Origin: Cytophagales bacterium
Lineage (GTDB): Bacteria > Bacteroidota > Bacteroidia > Cytophagales > 172606-1
Reading direction: 5' to 3'
Length of the DNA: 64,000 bases
Assembly (NCBI GenBank): GCA_030446715.1
Contig: JAUJMU010000007.1
Location: forward strand, 247,689-311,688
Shown here in pieces: positions 22,149 to 31,849 of this stretch (positions are counted from its first letter, which is position 1; the number at the start of each line of letters is the position of its first letter). A model generated the notes under the pieces. That model saw only the letters and a program-made list of their open reading frames with translations, ran no database searches and was not told where the DNA came from. The translations under genes were made by a program, and so were the position numbers.

Positions 22149-24812
22149 TTACCTCCTAATTATAATACGCTTTACAATACGTGTATCATCTTTTTCAACC
22201 GACAAGAAATAGATGCCTGTTGGTAAATAATCTACATGTAAAATAAGTTGTTGGTCCCCCTGCTCTGCTTCTTGCTCCTCCGTAAGCATTACTTCAGACA
22301 AAGTATTAATTAATTGCATTCGGATGGTTTGGGCCTTTGACGAGAATAATCCTACATGAATAACATCTGTAGCTGGAACAGGATAAGCCAGTATTTTATT
22401 TGGATTTGTATCCGGGTTTTCAGCCAACGTATCTTCTGGGGAATTATGTTTTCTGCCCGGGCCATATACGTCCACTTCAGTAATGCTGTTCCAATCGCTT
22501 TGACTATTGCCGTGCCCCACAATACGTACGTACCTGGCAAATATGTTATTAAAGTCAAACTTTTCTTGTTGGAGAGTGGTACCGCTACTGGATCCACTAA
22601 ACACGGTTAACCATTTTCTTCCATTTATAGAGACCTTAATATCAAAGGAAGTGGTACGGATATTTCCGGCATAGAAGCCAATATTGAGATGGCTTACTTT
22701 TTTGATCGAGCCCAAATCATACTGAATCCATTGCCCATCACCTTGGGCTGACCAACGGGTTGTTAAATTATCATCCAGAGTGTTAGCTGCCAGATTAGGA
22801 TCTTGCTCCTCACTTGCCTTTACGGAGGCAACCGCTAAAGAAGGCACCTGTTTAACCGGATCATTAGCTTCATCAATCCAATAGGCAAGAGATTCAACGG
22901 GGGGAGCTGTATCTGTGCTACCCTCGGGAATCAACCGTACAGCAATAGTAGCTTTTGTAGTCTTCTGGGCCAAGCGAATAATTAGGTTAGTTGAGTTGGC
23001 ACCTGCATTCTGATCCCAACTGGGCCGCTGGGCTATCGGATCAGAAGCGATGGTTTGAAAGCTTGCCCCTGATGTAGGAGCCAGAATTTCTACTTTCATG
23101 GTTTTGCCTCCCTGAGTAAGGATAGCTACATTGCCGTCTATACGGACAGCTGCTTTGGTATGAAAATTCCAGACAATATCCACTGGCACTTCAGCTGTTA
23201 CCTCATCTTGAATGAGCACCTGATTGTTATTCAAAAAAGCCATACCCCGCCATGCTTTGGTTACTCTGCGGTCATCGAACCATTTGGCACCATTAGACAA
23301 AAGGCTTTCTACAGACCGATACGCATCGGTCATATCCGTTACGGCAAAAGAGCGGTCTTTTGAAGACTTAAAAGCCACAATCGGTGCCTTGCCCTTGAAA
23401 TACTGATTGGCAAAATTCAATGGCTCCTGAGTTTGACTGCTGATGGTAAGCGTATTATGCCCTTCTGTTTTAACCCTATAATAGGTAAATCTCTGGCCGG
23501 TTTGCGTGCTGGAATTCCAGATTCCGGGCAATGAATAGTTCATCATTCCTACATCAATGGCCCATCGCTGGCCCATCGCATCAAAAACGAAAGATCCCAG
23601 ATCCAGATGCGGATGATTAAATGCATTGTCCCCACCTTTGAAACCTACATAAAATGCGTCTGTCTGATCCCACGCGGAACGAAAAAGGGCATTTTCTACA
23701 CGTCCGAAATAGGCATTTAATGGTAGTTTTGAACTTGTTTGAGTAAACATATCAGGATTGTACCAAAGCAATCCCCAAATGCCGCCACGGCCTCTTTTGA
23801 ATTCAAATTGACTGTAATAAGGATTGTTAAATGTATTCGACAACCAGAACATAGATGGAGCCGTAGCTGGGCTATCTCCCTGATCAGAATAGTTAAATGA
23901 TTTACCGAGAGGCCCCTGCATTTGAATATAATAAGAACCTGTATTTTCAAAGCCTGGCATAGCAATTAGTGCAAAATCTTCGCCTAGAGCTGATTGTGCG
24001 GCATCAATAAATTGCACAGTGTACATTGTACCATAACTCCAGTAATTAACACCTTCATCACCAGCACCATCTGGTGCATATAGCTTCATGACCTCTTTTA
24101 AATTAACAGGTACCTGATTGAGAATTTGTTGGGCTACGTCTGGGGCTTCAGCGGCTATAGAAAGCGCTCCTACTCCCAGCCCTCCATTACATACTTGTCC
24201 CCAATTGGTATGTGCTTTTACCCAGAAAGCCCTGTTATTAAAAGCTGTTAGCCCCGGATTGAGTCCTTTCGAAATAATGGCGTTACGTATCGTCTCCCTT
24301 TGTGAAATGGTAAGTTCATTGTATAACCAATCATAACCTATTGCCACGGCCATGGTCATTTCAGCTACATCCAGAAAATGACTTGGATTCCAGTCAGAGA
24401 AGTTACAAACATCCAGTAGATCTCTTCTGGCAAAATCAATCCATTTGGGATCGCCATCCAATAAATACAAGCCTGCCACCAAACTTACCCGGATCAATGC
24501 CTGACGGCTTACCTCCAAGAGTCTTCCTTCTATGACTACGCGTTGAAGACGGGATTCGTCATAACTGCCATCCGCATTTTTTCTGATCATTTTCTCACCA
24601 CTTACTTTTAACGCATTATAATTGGCTTTGGCCATAGCATCATTAGCAATCCGGTCACGGAGTGTGGCTAGTTCATCGGGTGTAATCATAATCCGTGGAT
24701 GACCTTCCCGTAAAGTGGCTAATACATCCGTTTGAGCCAGTACAAAGGATGAAAATAAAAATGTGCTCAGAAAACAGAGGATAAATGTGGTTCGTAATAG
24801 GTTTTTGCTCAC
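22149..24812 (-). CDS. Secreted heparinase II/III-type polysaccharide lyase with discoidin-like domain and T9SS tail
   Basis: I chose the GTG at 24812, which gives the signal SKNLLRTTFILCFLSTFLFS and cleavage after VLAQ; a GTG at 24908 would place 32 polar residues before it. The mature protein (about 860 residues) has an alpha/alpha-toroid (HPRIMITPDELATLRDRI; AVAIGYDWLYNELT), then the heparinase II/III beta-sandwich (FKGGDNAFNHPHLDLGSFVF with catalytic-type histidines; VKTEGHNTLTIS), an F5/8 type C carbohydrate-binding domain (LDDNLTTRWSAQGDGQWIQY), and a type A T9SS sorting domain (LAYPVPATDVIHVGLFS; GIYFLSVEKDD). It is a candidate alginate, heparin-like or similar uronate lyase at the cell surface. 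The codon use is clearly AT-richer than the neighbours, suggesting transfer. Confidence 0.85.
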   Translation of the reverse strand: MSKNLLRTTFILCFLSTFLFSSFVLAQTDVLATLREGHPRIMITPDELATLRDRIANDAMAKANYNALKVSGEKMIRKNADGSYDESRLQRVVIEGRLLEVSRQALIRVSLVAGLYLLDGDPKWIDFARRDLLDVCNFSDWNPSHFLDVAEMTMAVAIGYDWLYNELTISQRETIRNAIISKGLNPGLTAFNNRAFWVKAHTNWGQVCNGGLGVGALSIAAEAPDVAQQILNQVPVNLKEVMKLYAPDGAGDEGVNYWSYGTMYTVQFIDAAQSALGEDFALIAMPGFENTGSYYIQMQGPLGKSFNYSDQGDSPATAPSMFWLSNTFNNPYYSQFEFKRGRGGIWGLLWYNPDMFTQTSSKLPLNAYFGRVENALFRSAWDQTDAFYVGFKGGDNAFNHPHLDLGSFVFDAMGQRWAIDVGMMNYSLPGIWNSSTQTGQRFTYYRVKTEGHNTLTISSQTQEPLNFANQYFKGKAPIVAFKSSKDRSFAVTDMTDAYRSVESLLSNGAKWFDDRRVTKAWRGMAFLNNNQVLIQDEVTAEVPVDIVWNFHTKAAVRIDGNVAILTQGGKTMKVEILAPTSGASFQTIASDPIAQRPSWDQNAGANSTNLIIRLAQKTTKATIAVRLIPEGSTDTAPPVESLAYWIDEANDPVKQVPSLAVASVKASEEQDPNLAANTLDDNLTTRWSAQGDGQWIQYDLGSIKKVSHLNIGFYAGNIRTTSFDIKVSINGRKWLTVFSGSSSGTTLQQEKFDFNNIFARYVRIVGHGNSQSDWNSITEVDVYGPGRKHNSPEDTLAENPDTNPNKILAYPVPATDVIHVGLFSSKAQTIRMQLINTLSEVMLTEEQEAEQGDQQLILHVDYLPTGIYFLSVEKDDTRIVKRIIIRR

Positions 24813-24994
24813 AACTTTATATTTAAGATTGTTCTTTTTATAAGCGCTTTTATAACTACATATAACAGGTAATACAGAGAGCTGGACTTCACCCAAAAAA
24901 GTGGACACTTAGAAAAGAGCGGATTCAGGTTGCTTCAACCGTCACTTTAAACGTTCGTATTAGAAGACAGGGAGGCAGGAAGCCTGGTAATAGT

Positions 24995-25528
24995 TCAAGA
25001 AAGGGATAAGAGGTGAATGTGGGCTAAATGATGCCGTCCATGCCAGGCATACTGGACTAAGGCTTGCTCAAGGGTAAAATCTTTCTGATAGACTGGATGA
25101 AAAAAGCTCTTCTGCCACTGCTCTTCGGTCAAGTGCCAGAGTAAAACAGTCCAGCGTACGTGCAAGGCTTCCAGCAAGGAGAGCGAGACGGTTACTGGAG
25201 TGGCTTCTACGTCGGCCAGCTCAGCGGAAGCATTCTGGTTGAAAGCTGGGATAGCAGGATGCTGCTCAGTTAAGGCTAAACGGAAGCGAAAGTAGAAGTT
25301 CATATGCACATCAGCTAAGTGATGCAATACCTGTCTCCCCGTCCAACCCCCAACCCGGTAGGGGAACTGCAGTCTTTCTCCGCCCGCTTTACGGGCAGCG
25401 ACCGTAAGTTGAACTGGTAAGGCGGCAATTTGTTCGATGAAAACAGCACGTTCGGCTGGTGTGATCCGGGCAGAAGGAAGTACGGGTTTACCAATTGGGT
25501 AACGTAAATCGGAAGGGTGTGCTTGCAT
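24995..25528 (-). CDS. DinB-fold YfiT-type bacillithiol transferase
   Basis: 177 residues, LRYPIGKPVLPSARITPAER at the N-terminus and the metal-binding histidines of the DinB four-helix bundle in GGWTGRQVLHHLADVHMN and QYAWHGRHHLAHIHLL. This is the YfiT/BstA signature. YfiT-like enzymes are annotated as metal-dependent bacillithiol or glutathione-type S-transferases; the natural substrate is unknown. Length is standard. It stands alone in the accessory zone. The 410 bases after its start (25529-25939) contain no gene that I can support. Confidence 0.85.
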   Translation of the reverse strand: MQAHPSDLRYPIGKPVLPSARITPAERAVFIEQIAALPVQLTVAARKAGGERLQFPYRVGGWTGRQVLHHLADVHMNFYFRFRLALTEQHPAIPAFNQNASAELADVEATPVTVSLSLLEALHVRWTVLLWHLTEEQWQKSFFHPVYQKDFTLEQALVQYAWHGRHHLAHIHLLSLS

Positions 25529-25939
25529 GCCACCAATTTATCCATTTCCAGCAAGTAAAAGGGGATTAGCAAGTAATAGTAGTTCAGACCTGAGCAGAAC
25601 CAGGGGTTTAAAATGGTTAGTTGGGTTTTTCAGTTATAGTTTAGTGCTCAGCCACACCTGGAGATTATTTTTTTCCACCCGAATTAAGAATTGCGCACAC
25701 GAGTTGAGTAGTCAACTATGATAGCCTATAAACTTATGCTCTGGCACAAACAGTGAATGAGTTATAAGATATTTTTGCTATCTGCTAAAACTGATTCCCT
25801 TCTATGTTTGGCCGCTGATTTTACCGGTAGCAGGCCTGCCAAAACCGTGTCAACAAAAACCTTGCTTCAGGGAGAGGGAAGGGGATTGAAGGGAAATAGG
25901 GCAGCCCGGCTTGCAAGCTTAAGACTGCCCTTGAGCAGG

Positions 25940-26341
25940 TTATCTGACTGCACTGGCTCCGGCCTGGGCTACCAGGTGATCGTTTTCCACCGTACTACCC
26001 GATACCCCGATAGCCCCGATAATCACTCCTTCTTTGTTTTGAATAGGAATCCCACCAGGAAAAGTAATCAGCCCGCCGTTGGAGTGTTCAATGTTAAACA
26101 GACTGCCTCCGGGTTGGGAAAGCTTGCCCAGCTCTCCGGTAGGCATGTCAAAGTAGCGGGCCGTTCTGGCTTTGCGGATGGCAATGTCAGCCGAACCCAG
26201 CCAGGCGCCGTCCATACGGGCAAAAGCTGTCAGGTTGGCTCCCTGATCTACCAGGGCAATGTTCATTAACAGCCCTGATTCCTGGGCTTTGTCTTTGGCG
26301 GCCTTAATGGCGCGGGAAGCTTGTTCGAATGTCAGGTTCAT
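25940..26341 (-). CDS. GlcG/HbpS-family heme-binding-like protein
   Basis: 133 residues: [20 protein letters not shown], then [54 protein letters not shown] and [18 protein letters not shown]. These are the hallmarks of PF03928 (HbpS/GlcG/PduO C-terminal), a PAS-like fold. HbpS of Streptomyces binds and degrades heme; other members are of unknown role. There is no signal peptide, so it is cytoplasmic here. Isolated gene; no sensor kinase or cobalamin gene is adjacent. Confidence 0.85.
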   Translation of the reverse strand: MNLTFEQASRAIKAAKDKAQESGLLMNIALVDQGANLTAFARMDGAWLGSADIAIRKARTARYFDMPTGELGKLSQPGGSLFNIEHSNGGLITFPGGIPIQNKEGVIIGAIGVSGSTVENDHLVAQAGASAVR

Positions 26342-26546
26342 AGCAGGAAAGTGGGTTAACGTAAGGCTTCAAAGGTAAGCTACCTGGAGGACACTCCCTA
26401 GATTCACCTTCCTGGGCTGCATCCCGCTTAGTCCTGGCGGCCGCAAACCCGGGTGCCGGAGCAGGTGGAAAAAAGCAGCACTTGCCGGCTTCAGTCGGCA
26501 TAATCAACGTTGGTAAAGTGAGTCAGCAGGCTGACAGGGAGCCGGT

Positions 26547-26870
26547 CTACTTTTTAGCGGTGGCAATAACTTGCTCCAGGAGCAGGCAGGCCTGGGAGCG
26601 GGCCTGAGCGAGCTTACTCATACGGTTTACTTTGTCATCAGTGAACCAGTACTGCTTCAGGTAATGCACCACGTCAGTCTCCAGCCCCCGTTGAGCAGCT
26701 TTAGCCCGGATAGAAAGCAAGAGTTCTGTTGATTTAGCAAGGGGATCAAGCCCGGTAATGACTTCCTGCACCAGCTTTTCCATCTCGCCAGCACCCTGAT
26801 CGGTAGCAGCACAATTCTGAATCAGGGAAAGCAGCAAGGAAAGCCTTTGAGTGGGTGTGGACATAAACAA
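26547..26870 (-). CDS. Small all-alpha orphan, paralogue A of a divergent pair
   Basis: A 107-residue protein: PTQRLSLLLSLIQNCAATDQ, then EMEKLVQEVITGLDPLAKST, GLETDVVHYLKQYW and KVNRMSKLAQARSQACLLLE. It is predicted all-helical and soluble. I do not recognise the family. It aligns end to end with the divergently transcribed protein at 26961-27281 (shared IQN..(A/T)TDQGA, LVQE, (L/G)(Q/E)TxVxxYL, QAR), with fewer than 100 bases between their starts. An in-frame MSTPTQ start two codons downstream is equally possible. Confidence 0.55.
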   Translation of the reverse strand: MFMSTPTQRLSLLLSLIQNCAATDQGAGEMEKLVQEVITGLDPLAKSTELLLSIRAKAAQRGLETDVVHYLKQYWFTDDKVNRMSKLAQARSQACLLLEQVIATAKK

Positions 26871-26960
26871 CTAAAGATAAGCGGAATCTGGCACTCTTTG
26901 ATGGGGCAGTGATGTATCTTGGGTATCTTAGCGCGAAGATTGTTTCCACTCCCTGACCTG

Positions 26961-27281
26961 ATGCCCTTAAACCCCCTTCAGCAGCTGCGCGGGCTGGCGG
27001 CCCGTATTCAGAACCTGCCTACTACTGATCAGGGTGCCCGTCAGCTTTCGGACCTGGTTCAGGAAGCCCTGACCTTACTCTCAGTAATAGAGGAGCAATC
27101 AAGTCTGAGGGTAGCGCTTCGCTGTCAGGTGAGCCGCTCAAAACTGCAAACGGAAGTAGCAGGATACCTTACTGCCTTTGAGAAGGCCACAGACAAGCGG
27201 GAACAGATTACCCGTATCACCCAGGCCCGCGCAGAAACCCACTACCTGGTCTGGCAAGTGCTTCAGGCTGGTACCCGTTAA
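26961..27281 (+). CDS. Small all-alpha orphan, paralogue B of a divergent pair
   Basis: A 106-residue protein from ATG at 26961: MPLNPLQQLRGLAARIQNLP, TTDQGARQLSDLVQEALTLL, SRSKLQTEVAGYLTAFEKAT, ITQARAETHYLVWQVLQAG. An ATG at 26919 would add 14 residues but falls in the likely promoter region shared with paralogue A. The match to paralogue A covers the whole length, so the two arose by inverted duplication. Function unknown. Confidence 0.55.
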   Translation: MPLNPLQQLRGLAARIQNLPTTDQGARQLSDLVQEALTLLSVIEEQSSLRVALRCQVSRSKLQTEVAGYLTAFEKATDKREQITRITQARAETHYLVWQVLQAGTR

Positions 27282-27500
27282 CAACTTACCTTAAAATTTT
27301 AATTAAATTATAATAATAAGTTTTCTTATGTCGATTATTCCGCTGCTTTTTGTGCGAAAGACAAAGCAGTAAATCAGCTGCCGGGCGAAACCCATACATT
27401 CCGGGAACCTCCGGCTGGTATTTTTTCTGTTTTTCAGGGTACCGGTGAAACCTTCACTCAGGGGATGATAGCGACCCGGCGGGCTGCCGGAAGGCAAGGC

Positions 27501-28367
27501 TCAGGCTGAAAGATAATAGCCCGGAGAACAGGCGGTCAGAAACCGGCGTGCAATCAGATTGTAGGTAGTATCCCGGGTGCGGATATCTTCCGGAGTCAGG
27601 TGCTGCAGATACCGGTCCCATGAAAGGGTTTCCCACAGGTGGTGGACGTAAGCCTCCGGGAATACCCGTGAGTGCTCGAAGAGATCTTTCAGGCCACTCT
27701 CAGTATAGATCGGATAATGAAACCGGTAAGGGGAGGCTACAGTGACCAGTCCCGGATAGGTGCTGGCCAGCTGCCGGGGTACAATCACCGAATGTTCGTG
27801 CCAGTACTCATCCCGCCCCTGGGAGCGGAAGTAGCGGTAGGAATCGTACCAGATTTTAAGAAATGGATTACCGGGGGAGGCAGCCATTACGGCGTTGCAA
27901 AGACCTGTTTTTCCGCTCAGAAGCGGCGTGAGACTTCCCGATCTGAGGCTTCTTTTCATCCGCAGGGAAAAGGGCTCATGGCTGAGCTGGCTGCCGATAA
28001 GAAAACTGCTGTGATTGCATAACTCCGCCAGCGGCCGTAAACTGATGGTGTCCAGATCCATGTATACCCCTCCGTACCCGAGCAGAACTTCCAGCCGTAA
28101 CACGTCGGCTTTGTGGGCAAAGTGATGCAGGGGATTACCGAAGATGCTTTCGGGAGCGATGACTTTGTTCAGACTCAAAAGGGGCCTGATCTTTTCCCAC
28201 CAGTAGCCGGCCGGCTCATACTGGTAGTGAAAATAGATCTGGTCAGGTGTATTTACTTCTATTGCGGACTGAATGGCAAGGAAGTGCACCAGTGAAAAGG
28301 GTTTACCTCCAAAGTCCTTTTTGAGGCCGAAGATAAAATGAATAATGTTTGGTATTTTTTCCTTCAT
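27501..28367 (-). CDS. Glycosyltransferase family 32-type (DXD) protein
   Basis: 288 residues. IPNIIHFIFG at the start, KADVLRLEVLLGYGGVYMDL, DTISLRPL: the DXD motif D-L-D (104-106) in the context GGVYxDxD is the defining metal/nucleotide-sugar site of the GT32/Och1-like and capsular polysaccharide transferases. HHLWETLSWDRYL near the C-terminus matches the family's HxxxxSW. It transfers a hexose to a glycan or other acceptor, probably in the cytoplasm; donor and acceptor are unknown. No other glycan-synthesis genes are nearby. In the following 28368-28751 I see no supportable gene. Confidence 0.85.
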   Translation of the reverse strand: MKEKIPNIIHFIFGLKKDFGGKPFSLVHFLAIQSAIEVNTPDQIYFHYQYEPAGYWWEKIRPLLSLNKVIAPESIFGNPLHHFAHKADVLRLEVLLGYGGVYMDLDTISLRPLAELCNHSSFLIGSQLSHEPFSLRMKRSLRSGSLTPLLSGKTGLCNAVMAASPGNPFLKIWYDSYRYFRSQGRDEYWHEHSVIVPRQLASTYPGLVTVASPYRFHYPIYTESGLKDLFEHSRVFPEAYVHHLWETLSWDRYLQHLTPEDIRTRDTTYNLIARRFLTACSPGYYLSA

Positions 28368-28751
28368 CCGATTGCACGATCAGTAACACGACCCTTGGTA
28401 CAGGTTGCAGCGGTGTAAAAAATCAATACTTTGACCTCTGTTTCAGGCATATTCATTAGCAGGTCCGGATAGCAGTCAATATTTACCGCGACTGCAGGAT
28501 TTTTACGCAGCCGGGAGAAGATTTGTTTTCCGTTCCGGGTATTTGTTTTCAGCTTTCCAATGGCCGGGCGGAGGGAATGACATCAGAGTTTATTTGCCCC
28601 GGGGAAAGGAGGTAAATCCGCTCTGTGTCCCGGAGCGGGACTGTGACCCCGCTCCTTTCCGGATGGAAATCAGCCGGAGGGAAACAGTGCTTTGCAGTTT
28701 TGGCGGACAGTTTCTTTCCGGTTCAAACTACCGACTGTATAAATCGCCTGA

Positions 28752-29138
28752 TCAGTCCCGGTTCTGCAAATGTAGATCCTTCAGGCTTATTGCCTTCAGC
28801 CATTGCTCCAGTGAGTCAACGCTCTGTAACGGAGTCAGAGCCAGGGTGCGGTTTCTGCGGACATCATAAAGCATCTCCACGTAAAACTTACCCAGAGCAT
28901 ACAGTCTCTTGCCGCATCCTTCCAGTTTGCTGTCGGCCAGCAGTTTTCCGTACTGTGCTACATAGCCGGCTTTAGTGAAAGTATCAAGTTTAGAAAATTC
29001 TGAAAGCTGGATCATTCCCAAAGTTAATAAAGTCTCCCGATAATCTGTAAAAGAAGCAGGATTTATATCAGGCTGCTGAGTACATGACAAAAGTTGGCCA
29101 AGAGTCTCCGGTGTTGTAATATGAGGTTGTCCAGACAA
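28752..29138 (-). pseudogene. Unknown protein, N-terminus removed by IS4-type element
   Basis: A 128-residue frame (ASFTDYRETLLTLGMIQLSE, KLEGCGKRLYALGKFYVEML, ending LKDLHLQNRD) runs open to the edge of the adjacent insertion sequence and has only a TTG at that edge as a start, so it is probably truncated. No family recognised. The other flank of the element does not continue this protein. Confidence 0.4.
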
Positions 29139-30337
29139 CTACTCTACCCAGCTAAAAATTGGGAAAAAGGAAGGGAAGGCTGAGTTTTGGAGTGACTAAA
29201 CACCAAATTCATACCTTCCCATGAAGCCAGGCTTCGCTGAGCAAATCAGCCAATGCGTAGAAAAAGTCCCAATTGTAAAGAATGTAGCCCGGAAGAAATT
29301 TGTCGGGATGTTCACGATAGGATTGATAAAAAGCAGGAATGTTCAGTTTTGCGGGATAGCCCACCATTTGAATGACAGGGCGAAGCTGACCAGTAATGAG
29401 GTCCGGATTCAAGACTTTTTCCGGGAAGTAGATTTAAACTATTCCTTTGTAGCCGCTTTGCTGTCAAGTCTGCTGCCGGCTAAGGGTAAACTCCGGTTAT
29501 GTATTGACCGGACTGAATGGGACTTTGGTTCTTGTCAGGTAAATATTTTGATGATTCCAGCCGGGCAGGGCTCAATGCAAATGCCTTTGTAGTGGGAGTG
29601 GTTGGATAACAAAAGTGGGAATTCCTCAGCGGATAACCGGATTGATTTGCTCAGATTGTGCGTAACTCTCCCGGGCAGGGAACGGATTGGCTTAGTGGTG
29701 GGGGACCGGGAATTTATCGGACATAAGTGGAGGAAGTACTTAAAAGACAATCATTTACTCTTTGTCATGCGTCTACCCAAACACCATTTGATTCGTCGCC
29801 CGGACAGACAAGTAATACAAGTAGGCCAACTCTGCTTTCAGGCAGATACGCCTATCAGACTCAAAGACTGTATGGTAGACGGAATTTGGGGACAAGCTTG
29901 GGTGAAGCCCCTGGAAAAAGGAGATTACCTGTTTTTGTCTGGCACGGCGAACGTAGAATACCTGGGCCAGTTTTACCGCAAACGCCGGACGATTGAAACC
30001 TGCTTTCAGTCTTTTAAAGAAAGAGGATTTGACTTGGAAAAAACTCACTTGAAAGCCTCTTCCAGGCTTAAAAAGCTGGTGGCACTGGTGAGCATCGCTT
30101 ACAGTATCTCTATTGGTATGGGCATCTATATTCACCGGAAAGTGCAAAAGATCAAAACTAAAAAGCATGGTTATAAAACGAAAAGTTTCACCCGAAAGGG
30201 CATTGACACCATCCGGGAAGTATTCCCTCTGAGCAACTGCTGGCGGAATGGATGATCAACAGAGTCAAAGCCCTACTGCGATGGATAATTATTCAAGCCA
30301 CTCATTATCAACCAATAAAAATAGCTGGACAGAGTAG
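29139..30337. mobile_element. IS4-type insertion sequence, about 1.2 kb, inactive
   Basis: The left end CTACTCTACCCAGCTA and the complement of the right end CTACTCTGTCCAGCTA form 16-bp inverted repeats with two mismatches. The single transposase gene inside has an amber codon and a frameshift. No target duplication is visible at these boundaries. Confidence 0.7.
29221..30255 (+). pseudogene. IS4-family DDE transposase with amber stop and 3' frameshift
   Basis: The frame starts MKPGFAEQISQCVEKVPIVK; LCIDRTEWDFG holds the first catalytic Asp. An in-frame TAG (29590-29592) interrupts PL-WEWLDNKSGN, after which the same frame continues with RIGLVVGDREFIGHKW (second Asp) and YRKRRTIETCFQSFKERGFD, the Y-R-E-K signature of IS4. 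Near 30232 a shift moves the real C-terminus (PSEQLLAEWMINRVKALLRW) into another frame. Two lesions make the element inactive, unless read-through or sequencing error is involved. Confidence 0.85.
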
Positions 30338-30413
30338 GTACCACTAATGCCAGAAAAGTAAAAAAATGTTTAAAAAGTTATAGAAAAACAGAGTTCTGCG
30401 TTCCTTACGGCCC

Positions 30414-30942
30414 TTACTGCCCGATGTCGCAGGAGAGCACCTCCCACTTCTGTGCGTCCGGGCCACTTTTTCCTTGTATTGCAGCGCAACGATCCATGAC
30501 CGCCTGCGCTGTTCGCCGCGCCGCGTAGTGGTCACTGCCTGTGAACGGACCGTAAACAGGGTTGATTCCGTTTTCTCCACCTGAGGTTTGGCCGGAAAGG
30601 TAATGGTCAGGGAATCACCCAGTTTTTGCCGCACTGCCTCGTGTGCCTTCAGCACGGCCTGTTCGTTCAGCTGCTGGTTTGGGTGCCTTGCTTCGGCCCG
30701 GAGAAGAGACTGTTGAAAAACCAGCTGACCAGCAGCATCGCCGCTACCAGTACAATTCCCAGACGGGTATTTTGGTAAAGGAGATTTTCTGACGTGAGGG
30801 TCTTCGGTTCATATCCGGCATGTGGTTGGTTTCTCCTGAAAATTAACGGTTTTCCGGTAACCTGCCGCCCGGAGGCGCTATCGGGCCTGTCCGATACACG
30901 GGTAAGGCCGTGGAACATTCTTAAAGCAGAGTTTCTGTGCAT
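30414..30942 (-). pseudogene. Single-pass membrane protein of unknown function, two frameshifts
   Basis: From 30942 the frame encodes a polar N-terminus and a membrane segment (LGIVLVAAMLLVSWFFNSLF). A shift near 30672 leads to NQQLNEQAVLKAHEAVRQKL and FTVRSQAVTTTRRGEQRRRS, and a second near 30470 gives PDAQKWEVLSCDIGQ and a TAA at 30414. Joined, this looks like one small anchored protein with a soluble C-terminal domain. I do not recognise it. The true start may be one of the inner codons. Confidence 0.45.
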
Positions 30943-30984
30943 ATGACCTTTTTTACGGCACTATAAAAAATCAGCTAATCTCTC

Positions 30985-31550
30985 ATGAAGAAACAGACTA
31001 CCCTTTTCATCATCACTTTTCTGCTCACCGCCATACCGGGCTTCGTTTCGGCCCAGTCGGGTCACCGGATCAAATCTTCTGCCGGTGCCAACATGCGCAA
31101 AGTCCCGGGCACCAGCCACACGGCCATGACCACCATTCCGGCGGGAGCCAATGTGAAGGTGCTGGAAAAAAGCAGCGACGGCTGGTACAAGGTAGAGTAC
31201 AACGGCCAGACGGGTTACGTATCGGGTGATCCGGTGGAAAACAATCACAATAACGGGCAGGCTTCCTCACCTGGCCGTTCATCCAACAAGGAAAATTCCC
31301 GCAATAAGAATTCCCAGTCCGGTATTCTTACTATCGTTACGACGGCTGGTGGAAATACACCGGGGAACGCCGCACCGATACTGACCCTGGTCTTGACGGC
31401 GTAATCGGTCTGGAATACATGATTCCCAGATCACCAATTTCCCTGTTTACCGATGTAAACCTGTTCGCTGAAGTTGTGGACCACCCGATGTTTATGTTCG
31501 GGCAGGGGGGAATCGGAGTCCGGTATAACTTCCAGACTCCGGACGGGTGA
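30985..31550 (+). pseudogene. SH3-domain secreted protein with beta-barrel tail, one-base frameshift
   Basis: Signal MKKQTTLFIITFLLTAIPGF (cleavage near SAQ), then a bacterial SH3 domain (ANMRKVPGTSHTAMTTIPAG, SDGWYKVEYNGQTGYVSGD), a polar linker, and, after one missing base near 31322, a barrel-like C-terminus (YRYDGWWKYTGER; DGVIGLEYMIPRSPISLFTD; GGIGVRYNF). Similar Bacteroidota proteins join SH3 and outer-membrane modules, but their barrel is longer, so an internal loss is also possible. Followed by a terminator hairpin. Confidence 0.55.
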
Positions 31551-31580
31551 CTGGCGATGCCACGCTTTCCCAACCGGCAA

Positions 31581-31619
31581 AGCAAAGAGGACCATACTTC
31601 TGATCCTCTCTGCTTTTTT
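31581..31619 (+). terminator. Rho-independent-like terminator
   Basis: AGCAAAGAGG and CCTCTCTGCT pair (9 of 10) around a 14-base loop, and T6 follows directly. It lies 30 bases after the stop of the SH3/barrel gene. Confidence 0.7.
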
Positions 31620-31740
31620 GTGGCGGGCCCGTAAAGTGGGCAGGTCACATAGTTTTTTTTGCAGATGTACGCTTTTCTGGAATATATCCCACCCACCCGG
31701 CCCGGCACCACTAAAACCATATCCGTTCAAAAGTTCGCAG

Positions 31741-31766
31741 TGATTCAAGCGTGGACGCTTGAATCA
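31741..31766. repeat. Dispersed palindrome, copy 1
   Basis: TGATTCAAGCGT-GG-ACGCTTGAATCA, perfect 12-base arms around GG. The identical 26 bases recur at 42979-43004. Both copies sit between the ends of convergent genes. Confidence 0.85.
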
Positions 31767-31849
31767 GCAAAGAAACCCGTCTGACTAACTCCCCGATTCA
31801 GGCCAGCGGTTCAGTGGCTGGTTTGATGAACACCCATCCGTAGCCTTAG

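Noticed and set aside
25757..26269. 170-codon plus-strand frame opposite the HbpS-like gene
   Set aside because: Antisense shadow; the minus-strand protein has a recognised fold and composition.
28543..28975. Two overlapping plus-strand frames of 108-116 codons
   Set aside because: Neither has a recognisable motif or protein-like composition, and they overlap the C-terminus of the minus-strand 128-aa fragment.
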